DNA from: Phragmites australis
Taxonomy: Eukaryota; Streptophyta; Magnoliopsida; Poales; Poaceae
Length of the DNA stretch: 64,000 bases
Assembly: GCF_958298935.1 (NCBI RefSeq)
Contig: NC_084921.1
Coordinates: forward strand, 2,056,001-2,120,000
Direction of reading: 5' to 3'
Shown here: positions 34,655 to 44,913 of the stretch, piece by piece
How the letters are laid out: every line of letters begins with the position of its first letter
How positions within the stretch are numbered: position 1 is the first letter of the stretch
The notes under the pieces: generated by a model
What the model was told of the DNA's origin: nothing
What the model saw: only the letters and a program-made list of their open reading frames with translations
Databases searched by the model: none
Program-made: the position numbers and the translations under genes

Positions 34655-34964
34655 TCGGGAAGGAACCGCGCCACCAGAGGCTGCTGGCGCAGATGTTCTT
34701 GCAGAGCTACTGCGACGCGTCAGTGGTGAGCGGGTGGTCCACAGTAGGGTATGTTGTCCACAACCTCGCCAGGTTGAAGTTGTGGCTGCTGCTATCGCTG
34801 AGTAACAAGACAGTGGCCGACCCGCCCTATGTTTGGACGACGTCCATGGAGCCGTGGTTCCACACGACGCCGAATTATAACTACAGGGCCAAGAAGGACG
34901 AGGACCTCGGCGCTGTTCCTCGGCATGTCCGGTAATGCGAGGATGTGGGTTATGGCCTAAAATG
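34655..34964 (+). pseudogene. Fucosyltransferase (GT37, FUT1-like) C-terminal fragment
   Basis: Plant FUTs are Golgi type II membrane enzymes that transfer fucose from GDP-fucose to xyloglucan and related glycans. This fragment matches only their C-terminal ~95 residues: LLAQMFLQSYCD, then SGWSTVGYVVHNLARLK (family: SAWSTFGYVAQGLGGLK-like), VADPP, SMEPWFHTTPNYNYRAKKDED, HVR, an in-frame TAA (34933-34935) where a His codon is expected, and CEDVGYGLK. Several conserved residues differ (e.g. YVW where the family has CGR). The N-terminal catalytic half is absent; upstream sequence is unrelated C/T-rich DNA. The nominal ORF start at 34462 lies inside the solo LTR and is not a real start. Element D begins right after GLK; beyond D (42223) the frame could resume as a short tail ending TGA. 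Confidence 0.85.
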
Positions 34965-35084
34965 TGACGATGAGTAGTATATAACTACCATATAAGACTA
35001 TCCTATACGTATACGAATGCCCTATGATTTTTTAGATTCTCGGAGCATAGATTGTATCCAAAAAAATGAGTCCCTAGACGTATG

Positions 35085-38049
35085 TGTTTCGCGGATTCGA
35101 AACTCATGTTCGAATTGTGTATTTGGAACTCTGTATATAATATTTGCGGGCATGCTAGTATACAGGGTATACTAGAGACATGAGACAATGTAATGAAATT
35201 GTAAACTTTATTCATTTATATTGAATTCATAAAGTACATATTTCGATTACAAAGTTTTATTCCACAATGCACACGCTATCTGACTATCTTCATGATCTGG
35301 CGATTGCTTTGTCTTGGTTCCTGTGGCCTCGTGAGGCCTCCGGTTAATTACTCCTGTCTTTGTGTTACCTTCGATTAAGCTGCACTGGTGGTCGTCATAC
35401 CGAATTTATCTCTGAGTCTGCAAGGCTATAGTCACACGCAACAAAGACCAAACAGAGTAAGCATTAGAAATAATAAAAGGCGAAGAACGGGATAACAGTC
35501 TAGCATGAGCTTTTTGGACTGTTTATGTATCCCAGGTCATCATCGGCCCTGTATGGCCTCAAAATTGTGTATGTGAGAAGAGGTGAGTTAGGAGCGCGGT
35601 ACGACGCGTAGCTTCTATCGGAAGTGGCAGCGTGGCCACAACCAGGAGCCCCGACGCTGTGCTTGACTCACTAACTCCCTCTTCGGGCTTCGGATGTATC
35701 ATCATCGGCCATCTCGAAGGCAACAGGCAACGAGCCACACAGGAAAAAAGCCACAAAGGCGAGGGTGATCACTGTGGGCCACGAAGGCTCCTGCCACAAT
35801 GGCACATATATTTTCGACGATCAGCATGATCGGATAGCCACATAGGCATTATGCCACAAAGGTAGGGTGATAACCTGTGAGCCACATAGGCAGTGTAAGG
35901 GCTCAGCTCAAGACAGCCACAAAGGCATGTCAGCCAACAACAGAGAAGACCGGGTAAGCAGAGCACCACAAGCCCATCTGATAACCCAAGGCCATATCCA
36001 TCCTCAGCCAACATTCCAACAAATAGCCACAAAGGCTATGAGCACAGTAGCAATCGTCAGCAAAGAACCACCAAATCATCAGTAGTAGGTGATACGAAAT
36101 CAACGATAGCAACAGATGATAATGAGCTGACAGTAGCAGGGACATCATCAACCATGGATCAACACAGGGCAAGCAAGAACAATCCTCATCAGCCAAGCAC
36201 CAACTCAATTCCAATATGCAATCTGGAAGGGCAATAGCATAATGCACAGCCACATCTTGAGAATAGAAGGGGGAAATAGCACTAGCAGCACCCATCACGT
36301 AGCTATCACCCCAAATAGCAAAGAAGGCAGTGAAGACAAACCGATCAATGGGGCAAACAGAAATGCCCACACACATGCATCAGGTTAACTGAATACATAG
36401 CGGTCGCTAACTTGATACTCAACATGCATCAGATGAAGAACAAAACGACAGCTGGGCTTCATGATCAAGCACAACGGCAAGCACAACACAACGCTATCAT
36501 GATACACATGGCTGGAACCTATGGCTACGATAGCACAAACACAGCCAGAGCTCAAGGCTACAACGGCGCGGCTGGAGCTCGAAGCTTCAACGGCACGCGA
36601 CCGGAGCATGGCATCCATGGTGTGAGGCTGAAGCACGGGTATCTACAGCACGTGGCCAGAGCACGGCATCCACAACACGTGACTGCATCAACAAAAAAAT
36701 TGCACGGCAAAAACATATCGACGACACGGACCGGAGCCTCAGTTTTATTATCACCGGCCCATGGCAAGAAGCACAACGACACGAAGGCCGGCTATCACAG
36801 AACAGCGACGAAGCAAAGATGAATCACAACGATCGGCTGGAACATGTTTCGAGATCGACGGCATGGCACCGACACTGTCAGAGGCTCACTGACTTGGCCA
36901 CGGCCAGGGGTCAAATGGAGCATGGTGCCTGATATCGGTACACAGCAGTGGAACGCGCAACAGCCGAGCCTCAGCAGGTATAACGGCAAGCAGCAACAGC
37001 CGGGCTCATACATAAGCACAATGGTGACATGCATCCAGAGAACATGAACACAGTGGCACGATGGCCGGGCATCAACACAGAGCAGGAGGAAAGAAGCACG
37101 CGGCACGGCCGGAGCACCAGCTACGACGGCACGGCTGGGCCAAACTTGATGGTGTGACGGTATTACCTCACTGGTAGCGGTAGCCATGTGACTCAGCACG
37201 ATGTCCGGCAGGTAGGGAGTGACGGCGTGGGCATGGCGCTCCGACCGGCAGCACAGGGACGGTGCGGCCTAGGGCAGCAGCAGGCCTCGTCGGTTGGTGG
37301 GAACAGCAGTAGGGGCTCGGCCAGGGCCGGCAGCAGGGGCGGCGAGACTCGTGCGGTAGCAGAGGACCAGCGCGGCAGCAGGAGCTCAGTGAGGCAGGGG
37401 CTTCGCCCTGCTCTCCTTGGCCTCCTCCTCCATGGCGGCAGGGGGCTGGGGCTCGCCCTTCCATCTCCTCCTTCAACAGATCATGACCCCTCTGAATATA
37501 TAGGCGGCCGATGCTTCAACATCAAGAAAGCAAAACCGAGTTCGTTGAGAATTTTGGGGGAGAAACAACCAAATTCTATCCAATCCAGTTGGGGACGGTT
37601 TGTATCAAGTAGAGATAAAATGGGGATTCCGTTGGGGATTCGATTTGCTAGAGATAGAGGGGATTTATTGGAGATAGAGGGGGTGGAGTCCACCGGATTG
37701 GGATCGGTCGAATAGGGTAGAAGAGGAGCTCGGTCTCTGGTGCGGCTCGAGGAAGAAGAGAAGCAAGGGGTGGCGCACCTCGGGGGGAGAGAGACGAAGG
37801 CGGCAGGGAAGAAGAACAGGAGGCGTGAGGCGCCCCTAGGGCACGAGTGGTCGAAGGGATAAAGAGGTCGAGGAGTGAGCCGAGCTGGCCGAGAGAGGAG
37901 GGGAAATAGGCTGGGCCGACTCCGGCCGGCCTAAAGAAAAAGGGGCATGCCTCTCTTTTTTTCTTTTTTCTTCTTTTCCTTTTCTTCTTTTTTTATATGT
38001 AAGTATGTGGGCAAATGCGCAAATATACACGGTAAAATACCATCGTACA
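35085..38049. mobile_element. Nested LTR-type insertion (2965 bp, probably solo LTR), TSD GTATG
   Basis: Begins TGTTTCGCGGATTCG and ends CCATCGTACA (TG...CA) with perfect 5-bp repeats GTATG at 35080-35084 and 38050-38054. No gag/pol, PBS or internal LTR pair visible, so a large solo LTR is the simplest reading; orientation uncertain. Left third AT-rich, middle with palindromic GCCACAAAGGC repeats (35740-36030), then ~36,540-37,140 with recurring ACGGC(A/G)CGGC(T/C)GGAGC words, right third GC-rich. ORFs at 36412-36822 and 37188-37715 are repeat-derived and have no recognised domain. Confidence 0.85.
35740..36030. repeat. GCC-ACAAA-GGC repeats
   Basis: About eight copies of AGCCACAAAGGC or close variants (e.g. 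~35750, 35775, 35790, 35837, 35851, 35881, 35913, 36015). Each is a short palindrome with GCC and GGC arms around five bases. Confidence 0.8.
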
Positions 38050-38538
38050 GTATGGAAACTACCCGTAAGTTTCAGTATCCCTTAAACAAGAAAATCTATC
38101 CCTAAGTTTAAGGATGACATAATCTTACTTAGAAAAGAGTCCGGAGACTACACGGTAACCCCCATATATATGGAACTAGGGGACCCTGCAAAGGAGGCAT
38201 CACCATTAAGCCATACAGAAGCAACAAGCCATCTGCAATCATGATCTACATCGACAACGCACAAGAAGCTTTCAACTATTTTTAGATCTCATCTAGGCTA
38301 ACCACGACCCCCTTGTAATCTGTCTCGAAGATCAATACAAGAGCACAAGACGTAAGGTTATTATCCTCTGGGAGACCCGAACCTGTATAAATCTCTATCT
38401 TCTGGTGCTTGATTCGGCAAGAGGGAGTATCCCCTACTTTCATCATGTATTTTGTAAGATTGGCGGTTTACTAATCGTCGATAGCTGACATCGTCTGTGA
38501 GGGACATGACCAATGACGCCGAATCTTCATCATGAAAT

Positions 38539-38907
38539 ATGTCGTTGACTGCACCCAAGACTGCGTCGAGAACCGGCTACTCAGACGAAGGGTTCTACGA
38601 CAACTTTTCCCTCTCACCTAACGAAAATCCGATGATCGATCGGGTGGATCTAGGAGACAACTCCCCAAATGATGAGTCCAGCGACGACATAAGTCATTTC
38701 ATGGATGAGCATGACAGGTCTTATGGCATTGAGCTTGAATCGCTCGATGACCAAGATGAGCTGCACTCTCGCGTTCTCGGCCTCTGGGTTGGGTTTCCCG
38801 CCTCCCAAACGCTTCACCATAGGTGCAGATCGCTACTTCAAGTCAGGACTACTCGGAAGGAAGAAAACAAAAGTTCACGAGACTTACCGATAAGATCTCC
38901 ACCCTAG
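38539..38907 (+). CDS. Short acidic ORF after the D PBS, gag-like?
   Basis: 122 codons starting ~40 bp after the PBS. Rich in Asp/Ser/Asn (e.g. LGDNSPNDESSDD), then basic at its C-terminus. Position is that of gag in Tat elements, and composition resembles the acidic N-terminus of some, but no gag core or zinc knuckle is present. The 3' end overlaps, on the opposite strand, the probable last exon of the antisense gene. May be a remnant. Confidence 0.35.
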   Translation: MSLTAPKTASRTGYSDEGFYDNFSLSPNENPMIDRVDLGDNSPNDESSDDISHFMDEHDRSYGIELESLDDQDELHSRVLGLWVGFPASQTLHHRCRSLLQVRTTRKEENKSSRDLPIRSPP

Positions 38908-39014
38908 CCTCGGTCTCCATCTCCACGTGGGGATTAGGATGCTTGGGTGGAACTCCTTGGGGGCGGTCTCGAAGTGGAAATTGGTCCTCTGCACCACCTC
39001 TGCCGAGGAGAGAT

Positions 39015-39095
39015 CTGCAATAAGAAACAACTCATAAGAAATAAGAATTTCCTATCCCTCGACTAATACTAGGGACAGGCAAGTTCCTATCTCAC
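39015..39095 (-). other. Putative 81-bp GT-AG intron in the antisense ORF
   Basis: Minus strand donor AAGAAG|GTGAGATAGG and acceptor TTATTGCAG|ATCTC. The interior is AT-rich and stop-containing, while flanking exons keep coding character when joined. Confidence 0.6.
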
Positions 39096-39292
39096 CTTCT
39101 TGGGCTGGGTCCTTCTTGGCCGTGAACTCCCAGGCGGCCAAAACACTCGATCGCAGAGGACTCAACCACCGCCTGATGAAGTTCCCATCGATGTTCCACG
39201 CCATCAGCCCACGCACCTTCAGATCCTTGATCTCGGTGACAAGTTTTGGATCATTGAACTGGCGTACGTTTGATCCATCCACACCGCCATAT

Positions 39293-40548
39293 CACTACTA
39301 CAAAAACTATTTTTCAAGACACCTACGGCACCTTTTCACAGACGGTTCATTTGAAAAACCGCCTGAACAGTTGGCGAGGGCCTCCTGCAGTTACGGACTG
39401 CCTATGATAAATTTTCATAGGCGGTTCCTTATATGAACCCCTGTAATAATGAATGATTATCACAAGCGGTTCACATAAGAAACCGCATCTGGAAATGACC
39501 ATCCATTAAAAAATTCATAACTTTTTCATATCAAGTTGGATGAGGAAAAACTCTATATGAAAATTGTATCCCTCGACGAGATCTACAACCTTGTAGTTGA
39601 CATTTTTTTTATTTAAAGTTATTTAGAGGTCCAAATAATTATTTTAAGTTTCAAACGATTATTTGGACATCTAAATTACTTCAAATGAAAAAAAAATTCA
39701 ACTACAAAGTTGTAGATCTCGTCGAGAGCTACAATTTTTATATACAGTTTGTCCTCATCCAACTTTGAATGAAAAAGTTATGATTTTTTTAAAATAAGCT
39801 GTCATCTATATCTACAGGTGGTTCCTTATATGAACCGCTTGTAATAATTGATGGTCATTTTTACAGGCGGTTAATTCGGTGAACTGCCTGTGAAAATAAG
39901 TGATAGTTTATCTTAAAAAATTCATAACTTTTTCATACAAAGTCGGATGAGGACAAACTTTATATGAAAATTGTAGCCCTTGACGAGATCTACAACTTTG
40001 TAGTTGAAAAGTTTTTCATTTGAAGTCATTTAGATACCCAAATAATCATTTGAAGTTTCGGATGGAAGATATCAAAAGAATTACCTATGCTAATAAGGTC
40101 AGTAATAGTTCTGTGGTGGGATGGTGAGGAAGGTTCGCGCGAGTTGAGAAGTTTCGAGTTCGAGTGCCAAAAACCGCGTAGCGCGCGTATTTCGCGTGAC
40201 TTGTGACATTGCGACCGCGGGGGGTGCCTGGTCGGTCCAAATTTTTTTTTTGCTTTTTTTGGATCAAAAAATATCGATTCGGGGACCGATTATCACAGAC
40301 GGTTCGCTTAAGGAACCGCCTGTAGAAATAAATTTTCCACAAGCGGTCCGCTTAAGGAACCGCCTGTGGAAACCTATTTTCACAGACGATTTTTTAAGTG
40401 AACCGCCTGTGGTAATAGATTTTCACAAGCGGTCTCTTTTGCGCCTGTGAAAATCGTTCATTTCTATAGGCTTTCGATCACAGCGGGTGCACTAAACGCC
40501 TGTGAAAATGAGTTACCACCCGCCTTTAGAAATAATTTTTTAGTAGTG
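39293..40548. mobile_element. Non-autonomous CACTA element (1256 bp), TSD TAT
   Basis: Ends CACTACTACAAAAACTATTT and (inverted) CACTACTAAAAAATTATTTC, flanked by TAT at 39290-39292 and 40549-40551. Subterminal regions carry about ten palindromic units of the type CACAGGCGGTTC...GAACCGCCTGTG, the architecture bound by TNPA-like proteins in En/Spm elements. No transposase. Interior has a duplicated 'cataactttttcata...gtagttga' segment and a tRNA-like motif at ~40113-40170. Confidence 0.92.
40113..40170 (+). other. tRNA-like A-box/B-box segment in CACTA element
   Basis: TGGTGGGATGGTGAGG (A-box-like) followed ~30 bp later by GTTTCGAGTTCGAGTGCC (B-box-like). The homologous CACTA copy at 63.4 kb has better boxes. 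No complete cloverleaf, so not a tRNA gene. Confidence 0.5.
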
Positions 40549-41027
40549 TATGGTACGATGTGAGCCCTCGGTAGTTAACTCCGGGTGGGGGTGTCTGGCA
40601 GTAGAACCATTTCTTGTGCCACTCCGACCAGGAACTCTTGGAGGCAAAGCCGATGTACTCCGCCAACTTTCCTTCGCAAAGGTGGAATTCGGCGTCGTCA
40701 GCGATCCTATTCGACAACTTCTTCAAGGCGTAGAAGTACCATAACAGGTCAAGGAGGGGTCGCGTACCCAGGTACACTTCACACAGGAGTGTGAAGACGC
40801 TGAGCATCATAATGGAATTGGGATTGAGATGGATAAGCTCGATTCTGTTGAAATTGAGCACGAGGAGTAGGAAACTTGAGGGGGGGGGGGGGAGGGGAAG
40901 GGAAACCACAACGGAAAAAATCGACAAAAATCATAGCCCAGTGCCCAGTTCGTGTATGGGCTGGGGATCTCCTGGCCTTCTGCCAGCGTGCAGATGACCA
41001 GAGCGTGCGAGGGGATGACCTCATCGC

Positions 41028-41305
41028 GCAGGCTGAGATGACATCATTGCGCATGCTACAGTTCACATAATTTAATAACCATATGTATGCTGCAGTGAAA
41101 GCAAGAACAACTATAGTAATGATACTAAAATGAAATCACATGTGACCACTATTAGTAACATTCAGGTATTGTGGGCTGTATCAAGATTCATAGTTACTTA
41201 CGCAAGACTTAAGAACATTGAATTAACAAGAAGTGCATCTACTGATCCACCTAGCTTTAAGAGTGTAATAGAATGTAGTATCTAGAAAAGAATATAAGCA
41301 ATATA
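41028..41305. repeat. ~270-bp segment duplicated at 62593-62900
   Basis: From GCTGAGATGACATCATTGCG to AGAAAAGAATATAAGCA, nearly identical to 62593-62900 apart from a ~25-bp extra piece there and scattered changes. In element D it lies directly upstream of the antisense ORF start, so it may be that gene's promoter/5' UTR. Confidence 0.8.
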
Positions 41306-41678
41306 TTGAAAAGGAGAAAATATTCTTTTCACCACCACGCGAAATTTTCGCCTCGACGGTTCAAATTTCAAAAGACCTGCCAGGCGAGGAGCCACTTTTT
41401 CCCATCCTTTTCAGGATTCCAAAAAGTTAGGACGATATTTCTCGGTTGACTTGAAATCTCTGTTCAGATGATGTATCTTCTCGAAGTCTCACACAGCTAC
41501 CCGGAGGTGTCTAAATTCTTGACTAGATGATCCGAGGACATCCGGATGCCCGGCTAGATGTACATCCTACCCGAAGAACCGAGTTATCACTCGAAGAAAC
41601 AGTCTGTCACGATGTGTTCCCTTGGCTGGACTAAGTTTTTGATTTGTCACAGCCTCTCTTCACGTATTGATGGGGGCT
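41306..41678 (+). other. Non-coding 3' internal region and PPT of element D
   Basis: No ORF. Contains GGATG/CCGG-rich degenerate words (41510-41600) and ends with the purine-rich GATGGGGGCT immediately before the 3' LTR. Confidence 0.5.
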
Positions 41679-42222
41679 TGACAATGAGTAGTATATAACT
41701 ATCGTATATGACTGTCCTATACATATATGAATCTGCTAGGTTTCCTAGATTCTCGGTGCATACGACTGTATCCGGAAAAGGAGTCCCTGAATGTATAAAA
41801 ATTGCCCGTAGGTTCCATGATATTCCTTAAGGAAATCTATCCCTAAATTTAAGGAAAATATAATCCTACTCGGAAAGGAGTCTGGAGGCTAATGGCAACC
41901 CCCCTGTATATGGAACTAGGGACCTTGCGGAGAAGGCATCGCCATTAAGCCATACATAAGCAACAAGCCATCTGCAATCACGATCTACATCGACAACGCA
42001 TAAGGAGCTTTCGACTAATGTTAGATCCCATCTAGACTAATCACGATCCCCTTGTAATCTGTCTCGAAGATCAATACAATAACACATGACATAGAGTTAT
42101 TATTCTTCGGGAGGTCCGGACCTGTATAAATCCCTGTCTTCTGATGCTTGATTTGGCAGGAGGGAGTATCTCCTACTTTCATCATGTATTTCGTAAGATC
42201 GACGGTTTACTAATGATCAACA
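41679..42222 (+). repeat. 3' LTR of element D (544 bp)
   Basis: TGACAATGAGTAGTATATAAC ... TAATGATCAACA; collinear with the 5' LTR after removal of its insertion. Includes a CAATACAATAACAC tail and TGTATAAATC (TATA-like) near 42123. Confidence 0.85.
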
Positions 42223-43291
42223 AATTATTTGGCTGATTTTGGTACAGTTTGATCATATCAGATCAAGTAACTTTTTTCAATTTTCCGGAAGTCAAAGGCA
42301 AAAGAAATTTCTGAATATTTTTAAGTATGTAATGATGTAGATGTATGCAGTTTTTGCGAAAGAAACCATATGGATTTTTGTGTAGTTGATTTTCTTTTGA
42401 TAAATGTACTGAATCAAAGGTATATATGTGTAAAAAGGGACTAAGTTCACCACTCATTAATAAAGAGGTCATCACAACTAACTCAGCATATCCTATCCTT
42501 TAAACCAAACATAAAGCTGGCTCATCCTATCCACATTTATTCCTAAAAAAAAAACTAGATCATCATGGCCAACGAAACAAACAAAAAAATCAGCTCATAC
42601 CATCATAAAAAATTGGATGGTCACAACCCATCCATCTTTACTCATCAATCAAACACACCCGAAGAGGAGTGATATTGTCCCTGTGTCACAGGGTTAACCT
42701 ACATTGCACGTGTTCCACTGAATTGGAGTGGCTCCATGCCTCCATCCAACAGGTGGTGTGTTACGCACAAATGTTACCACATTAGACAGGTTGTAACTCT
42801 TTGCTTCAACCGAAAAGAAAACCAACATTAGACAACCTGCGATTGAGCTAGGCACAACATATTTTTTTATCTAAAAAAGGACAAAATATCACGAGATCGC
42901 TTCTTTTAAGCTATCACAGAACTACGTCTTTCTATTTCATTTCTAAACCACACTTCTTCTTTAATATTCCATGAAATTACATGATCTTTGCTACAAATTT
43001 TCGTGACACCAAACTCTTTTTAGGTCAAACAACCTGGGCCCACATGTCCTAGTCACGAGGAATGTGTGTATGTCACATGGGTCCGAGGCTGTTCGAAGTG
43101 TGACCCTGCAAAAATATATCTTAAAAAACTCTGCAATTTTATGAAATTGGAAAGATGTTCATCACATCGTTTTGTGATATTTTTTAAAAAAATAGGTGGT
43201 TTGTGTCAATTCTATGATATTGTACCAAAAGGTTTCATGATAATTACTTTTATAAATGGAAAAGGTCTACTTAACCTCTAAGCACCAAGGT
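42223..43291. other. AT-rich intergenic DNA
   Basis: No supported gene. The first bases could complete the FUT reading frame (K-L-F-G-stop). CACACCC near 42654 and the preceding region look like a decayed MITE. Short ORFs show no motifs. Confidence 0.4.
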
Positions 43292-43672
43292 TCATCTATC
43301 TAACCCCTCAAAGTATGAAACCAAGTAGCAAGTATTGTTACACCCAAAGTGTGAACATCGGAATGCCTTAGGCATTTCATCCACTATCTCGAGGTACTCA
43401 AGATCGTGGATTGGCTTTTCAGAATAACTATGACTTAACCATAATACCTGTGAGATCCCCATATAAGCAAAGGAATATTCGTTCCGTAGCACTGAAAGAA
43501 TGCCATTTTCAAAAAATACCATTGAAAGATCGCGGCTCTGTAAAGTACCACCGAAAGAATGAACCTTTATGGAATCTAGCACTCTGTTACCTTCCGTTTG
43601 GCTACCCGGCGTTTTCCTCTCCATTTGGCGGTGGATGAATATGTGAAATATCAAATTTGCCCTTGTGGTCAA
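43292..43672 (-). CDS. Unrecognised 126-residue ORF
   Basis: Open on the minus strand with no domain or motif I recognise (His/Ser/Tyr-rich, ends ACYLVSYFEGLDR-like). Base composition equals its surroundings and there is no TATA or start context, so it may be chance. The surrounding DNA has repeated 'cactgaaagaatgccatttt / accattgaaagatcg / accaccgaaagaatg' words (43480-43560). Confidence 0.15.
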   Translation of the reverse strand: MTTRANLIFHIFIHRQMERKTPGSQTEGNRVLDSIKVHSFGGTLQSRDLSMVFFENGILSVLRNEYSFAYMGISQVLWLSHSYSEKPIHDLEYLEIVDEMPKAFRCSHFGCNNTCYLVSYFEGLDR

Positions 43673-43679
43673 AGAAAAG

Positions 43680-44850
43680 AAAAGAAAGGATTCCTAGAAC
43701 CCATTCACTCCGATACCCTCAAACAGAGCTTCGTTCACCTCACCCCCGCGTCGCGCCCCTACTGCGGCCCCTTGTCTGTCCCGGCCGGATTCCCTGCTCT
43801 GTCTCGTTGGTCATCCCTGATGCGCCCCACTGCGCGCTGCCTCTAATCTGGCCGGGGGGACGGCACCTCGGCAAGCGAGTTCGCGGCGAGGCTGGAGCTG
43901 TTGTGGCGGTTCCTGGAGTCAACATCTGCGGTGTTCAAGAGGAGGGACGGGGAGGAGAGGCAACTATTGGAGACCAAGGCTAGCACATCCATCACGGCGG
44001 AGGCGGCAGGCGAGGGGAGGGAGTCATGGCGTCGGCCGGGTTCGATGAGGCGGCATTCATGGACGAGGCGGTGGAGTCAGCAAAGTTGATGCTAAGGAAG
44101 TACGATGGTGGGTGGGAGATGTCAGCGGCAGCGGCGTTGGGGGCGCCTGTGGGGTGGCGCTGCGGTGGAAGTGGCAACCTGTGTCGTTCTGCTCGCTGCG
44201 GCGGCCGGCGTGCAACATCTGAGCCGTGGAGCCGATCCACGCACCCATGGGATCGACGCCACGGATGATCTCGGCCGTAGACAATGGCTATCAGACCTTG
44301 TGATTTTGACATGCTAAATTGTGCAGATTTCTTGTTTCAGTTTTGGCCTGCTCAGATGTTTCAGTCCTTCGTTAATCAAGCTATCATGTGCCGCTGTTTT
44401 CATGGGTTCATATGGGGATATGCTCAGCTCAGGAGTTTTTGCTGCAGCTGTTTTATGCAGCAGCAAGACCTGTTTTTGTATGCAGCGGATGTGCTCAGTT
44501 CAGGGGCTGCGAGTAGAGCAGGTCAGGGAGTCGAAGAGGTCAGGGCAGTATTATCCGATTTAACAATATTAATAGCAAAAGGTAACAGAGTATCTACGAA
44601 GATACTCCGGCTTGAGTTGCACAAATGCAATGACGCCACGGTGTTCTCGCTCTTAGGTTATGCCACATCAGCAATTAAGGTTTCAACTGTCAAATCTGAG
44701 CTTCCGTTACGTTCTTGCTAGCAACCTACTTGGAGCGGAAGCTGCTGAAGCAGGGGAGAAGGCGCCAACTGAAAAGCCGTCTGGTTCAAGCTCAAGACGC
44801 AAGCCGAACCAGGCCAAAAAGCACAACAGCAAATACAGAGGATGACAGTT
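43680..44850 (+). pseudogene. GC-rich low-copy gene fragment, function unknown
   Basis: Exon-like GC-rich stretches in plus orientation. At ~43,865-44,020 an amphipathic segment reads [20 protein letters not shown] then [17 protein letters not shown]. At 44,026 a Met starts [20 protein letters not shown] then [12 protein letters not shown] before running into low-complexity. At ~44,710-44,845 a likely true C-terminus reads LLGAEAAEAGEKAPTEKPSG then a basic tail (NQAKKHNSKYRG) and stop. No family recognised. The pieces cannot be joined in one frame without splicing; a PolII gene with introns, or captured exons, are both possible. Confidence 0.35.
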
Positions 44851-44913
44851 ATCCTTTAGATTCAAACTTACTCAAACAGTAACCTTTGAAGCTAAGGTCA
44901 TGTGCTGTAGTTA

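Larger units (their letters stand above)
34965..38483 (+). repeat. 5' LTR of D, split by a 2965 bp insertion
   Basis: Starts TGACGATGAGTAGTATATAAC, reaches 35084, then resumes at 38050/38055 with GGAAACTACCCGTAAG and ends CTAATCGTCGATA. Removing 35085-38049 and one GTATG leaves ~550 bp collinear with the 544 bp 3' LTR. Confidence 0.85.
38840..41070 (-). pseudogene. Antisense ORF with PF04195-like domain, split by CACTA element
   Basis: Minus strand from ~41,066: GHWAMIFVDFFRCGF, then a frame slip at a C-run (plus G-run at 40879-40892). IELIHLNPNSIMMLSVFTLL, CEVYLGTRPLLDLLWYFYAL, and SWSEWHKKWFYCQTPPPGVN follow. This is the pattern of the plant 'putative gypsy-type transposon' domain (PF04195). 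At 40552 the frame is interrupted by the CACTA element and resumes at 39292 (VRQFNDPKLVTEIKDLKVRG, RRWLSPLRSSVLAAW). A GT-AG intron (39015-39095) separates this from DLSSAEVVQRTNFHFETAP, with another possible donor near 38,893. Tat-lineage elements are known to carry extra ORFs, some antisense; the function of this domain is unknown. Confidence 0.7.
34965..42222 (+). mobile_element. Element D: Tat/LARD-like gypsy element with antisense ORF
   Basis: Two copies of one LTR (34965-38483 interrupted; 41679-42222), a degenerate PBS (CATCGTCTGTGAGGG, cf. the TGGCGCCGTCTGTGGG class), a PPT-like GATGGGGGCT before the 3' LTR, and an internal region with no pol. The internal region carries a short acidic sense ORF and an antisense gene of the PF04195 type. 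The flanks (AAATG / AATTA) do not make a convincing TSD. Without pol it must rely on a partner element. Confidence 0.8.

Noticed and set aside
34462..34655. Start of the FUT fragment at 34462
   Set aside because: That Met codon is within the solo LTR (ends 34486), and codons up to ~34650 show no FUT similarity.
36412..37715. Plus-strand ORFs of 136 and 175 residues
   Set aside because: Lie inside the nested LTR-type insertion, are repeat-derived, and match no known retroelement domain.
42490..42661. MITE with CACACCC end
   Set aside because: Only one recognisable end; the left counterpart is in direct, not inverted, orientation and no TSD was found.
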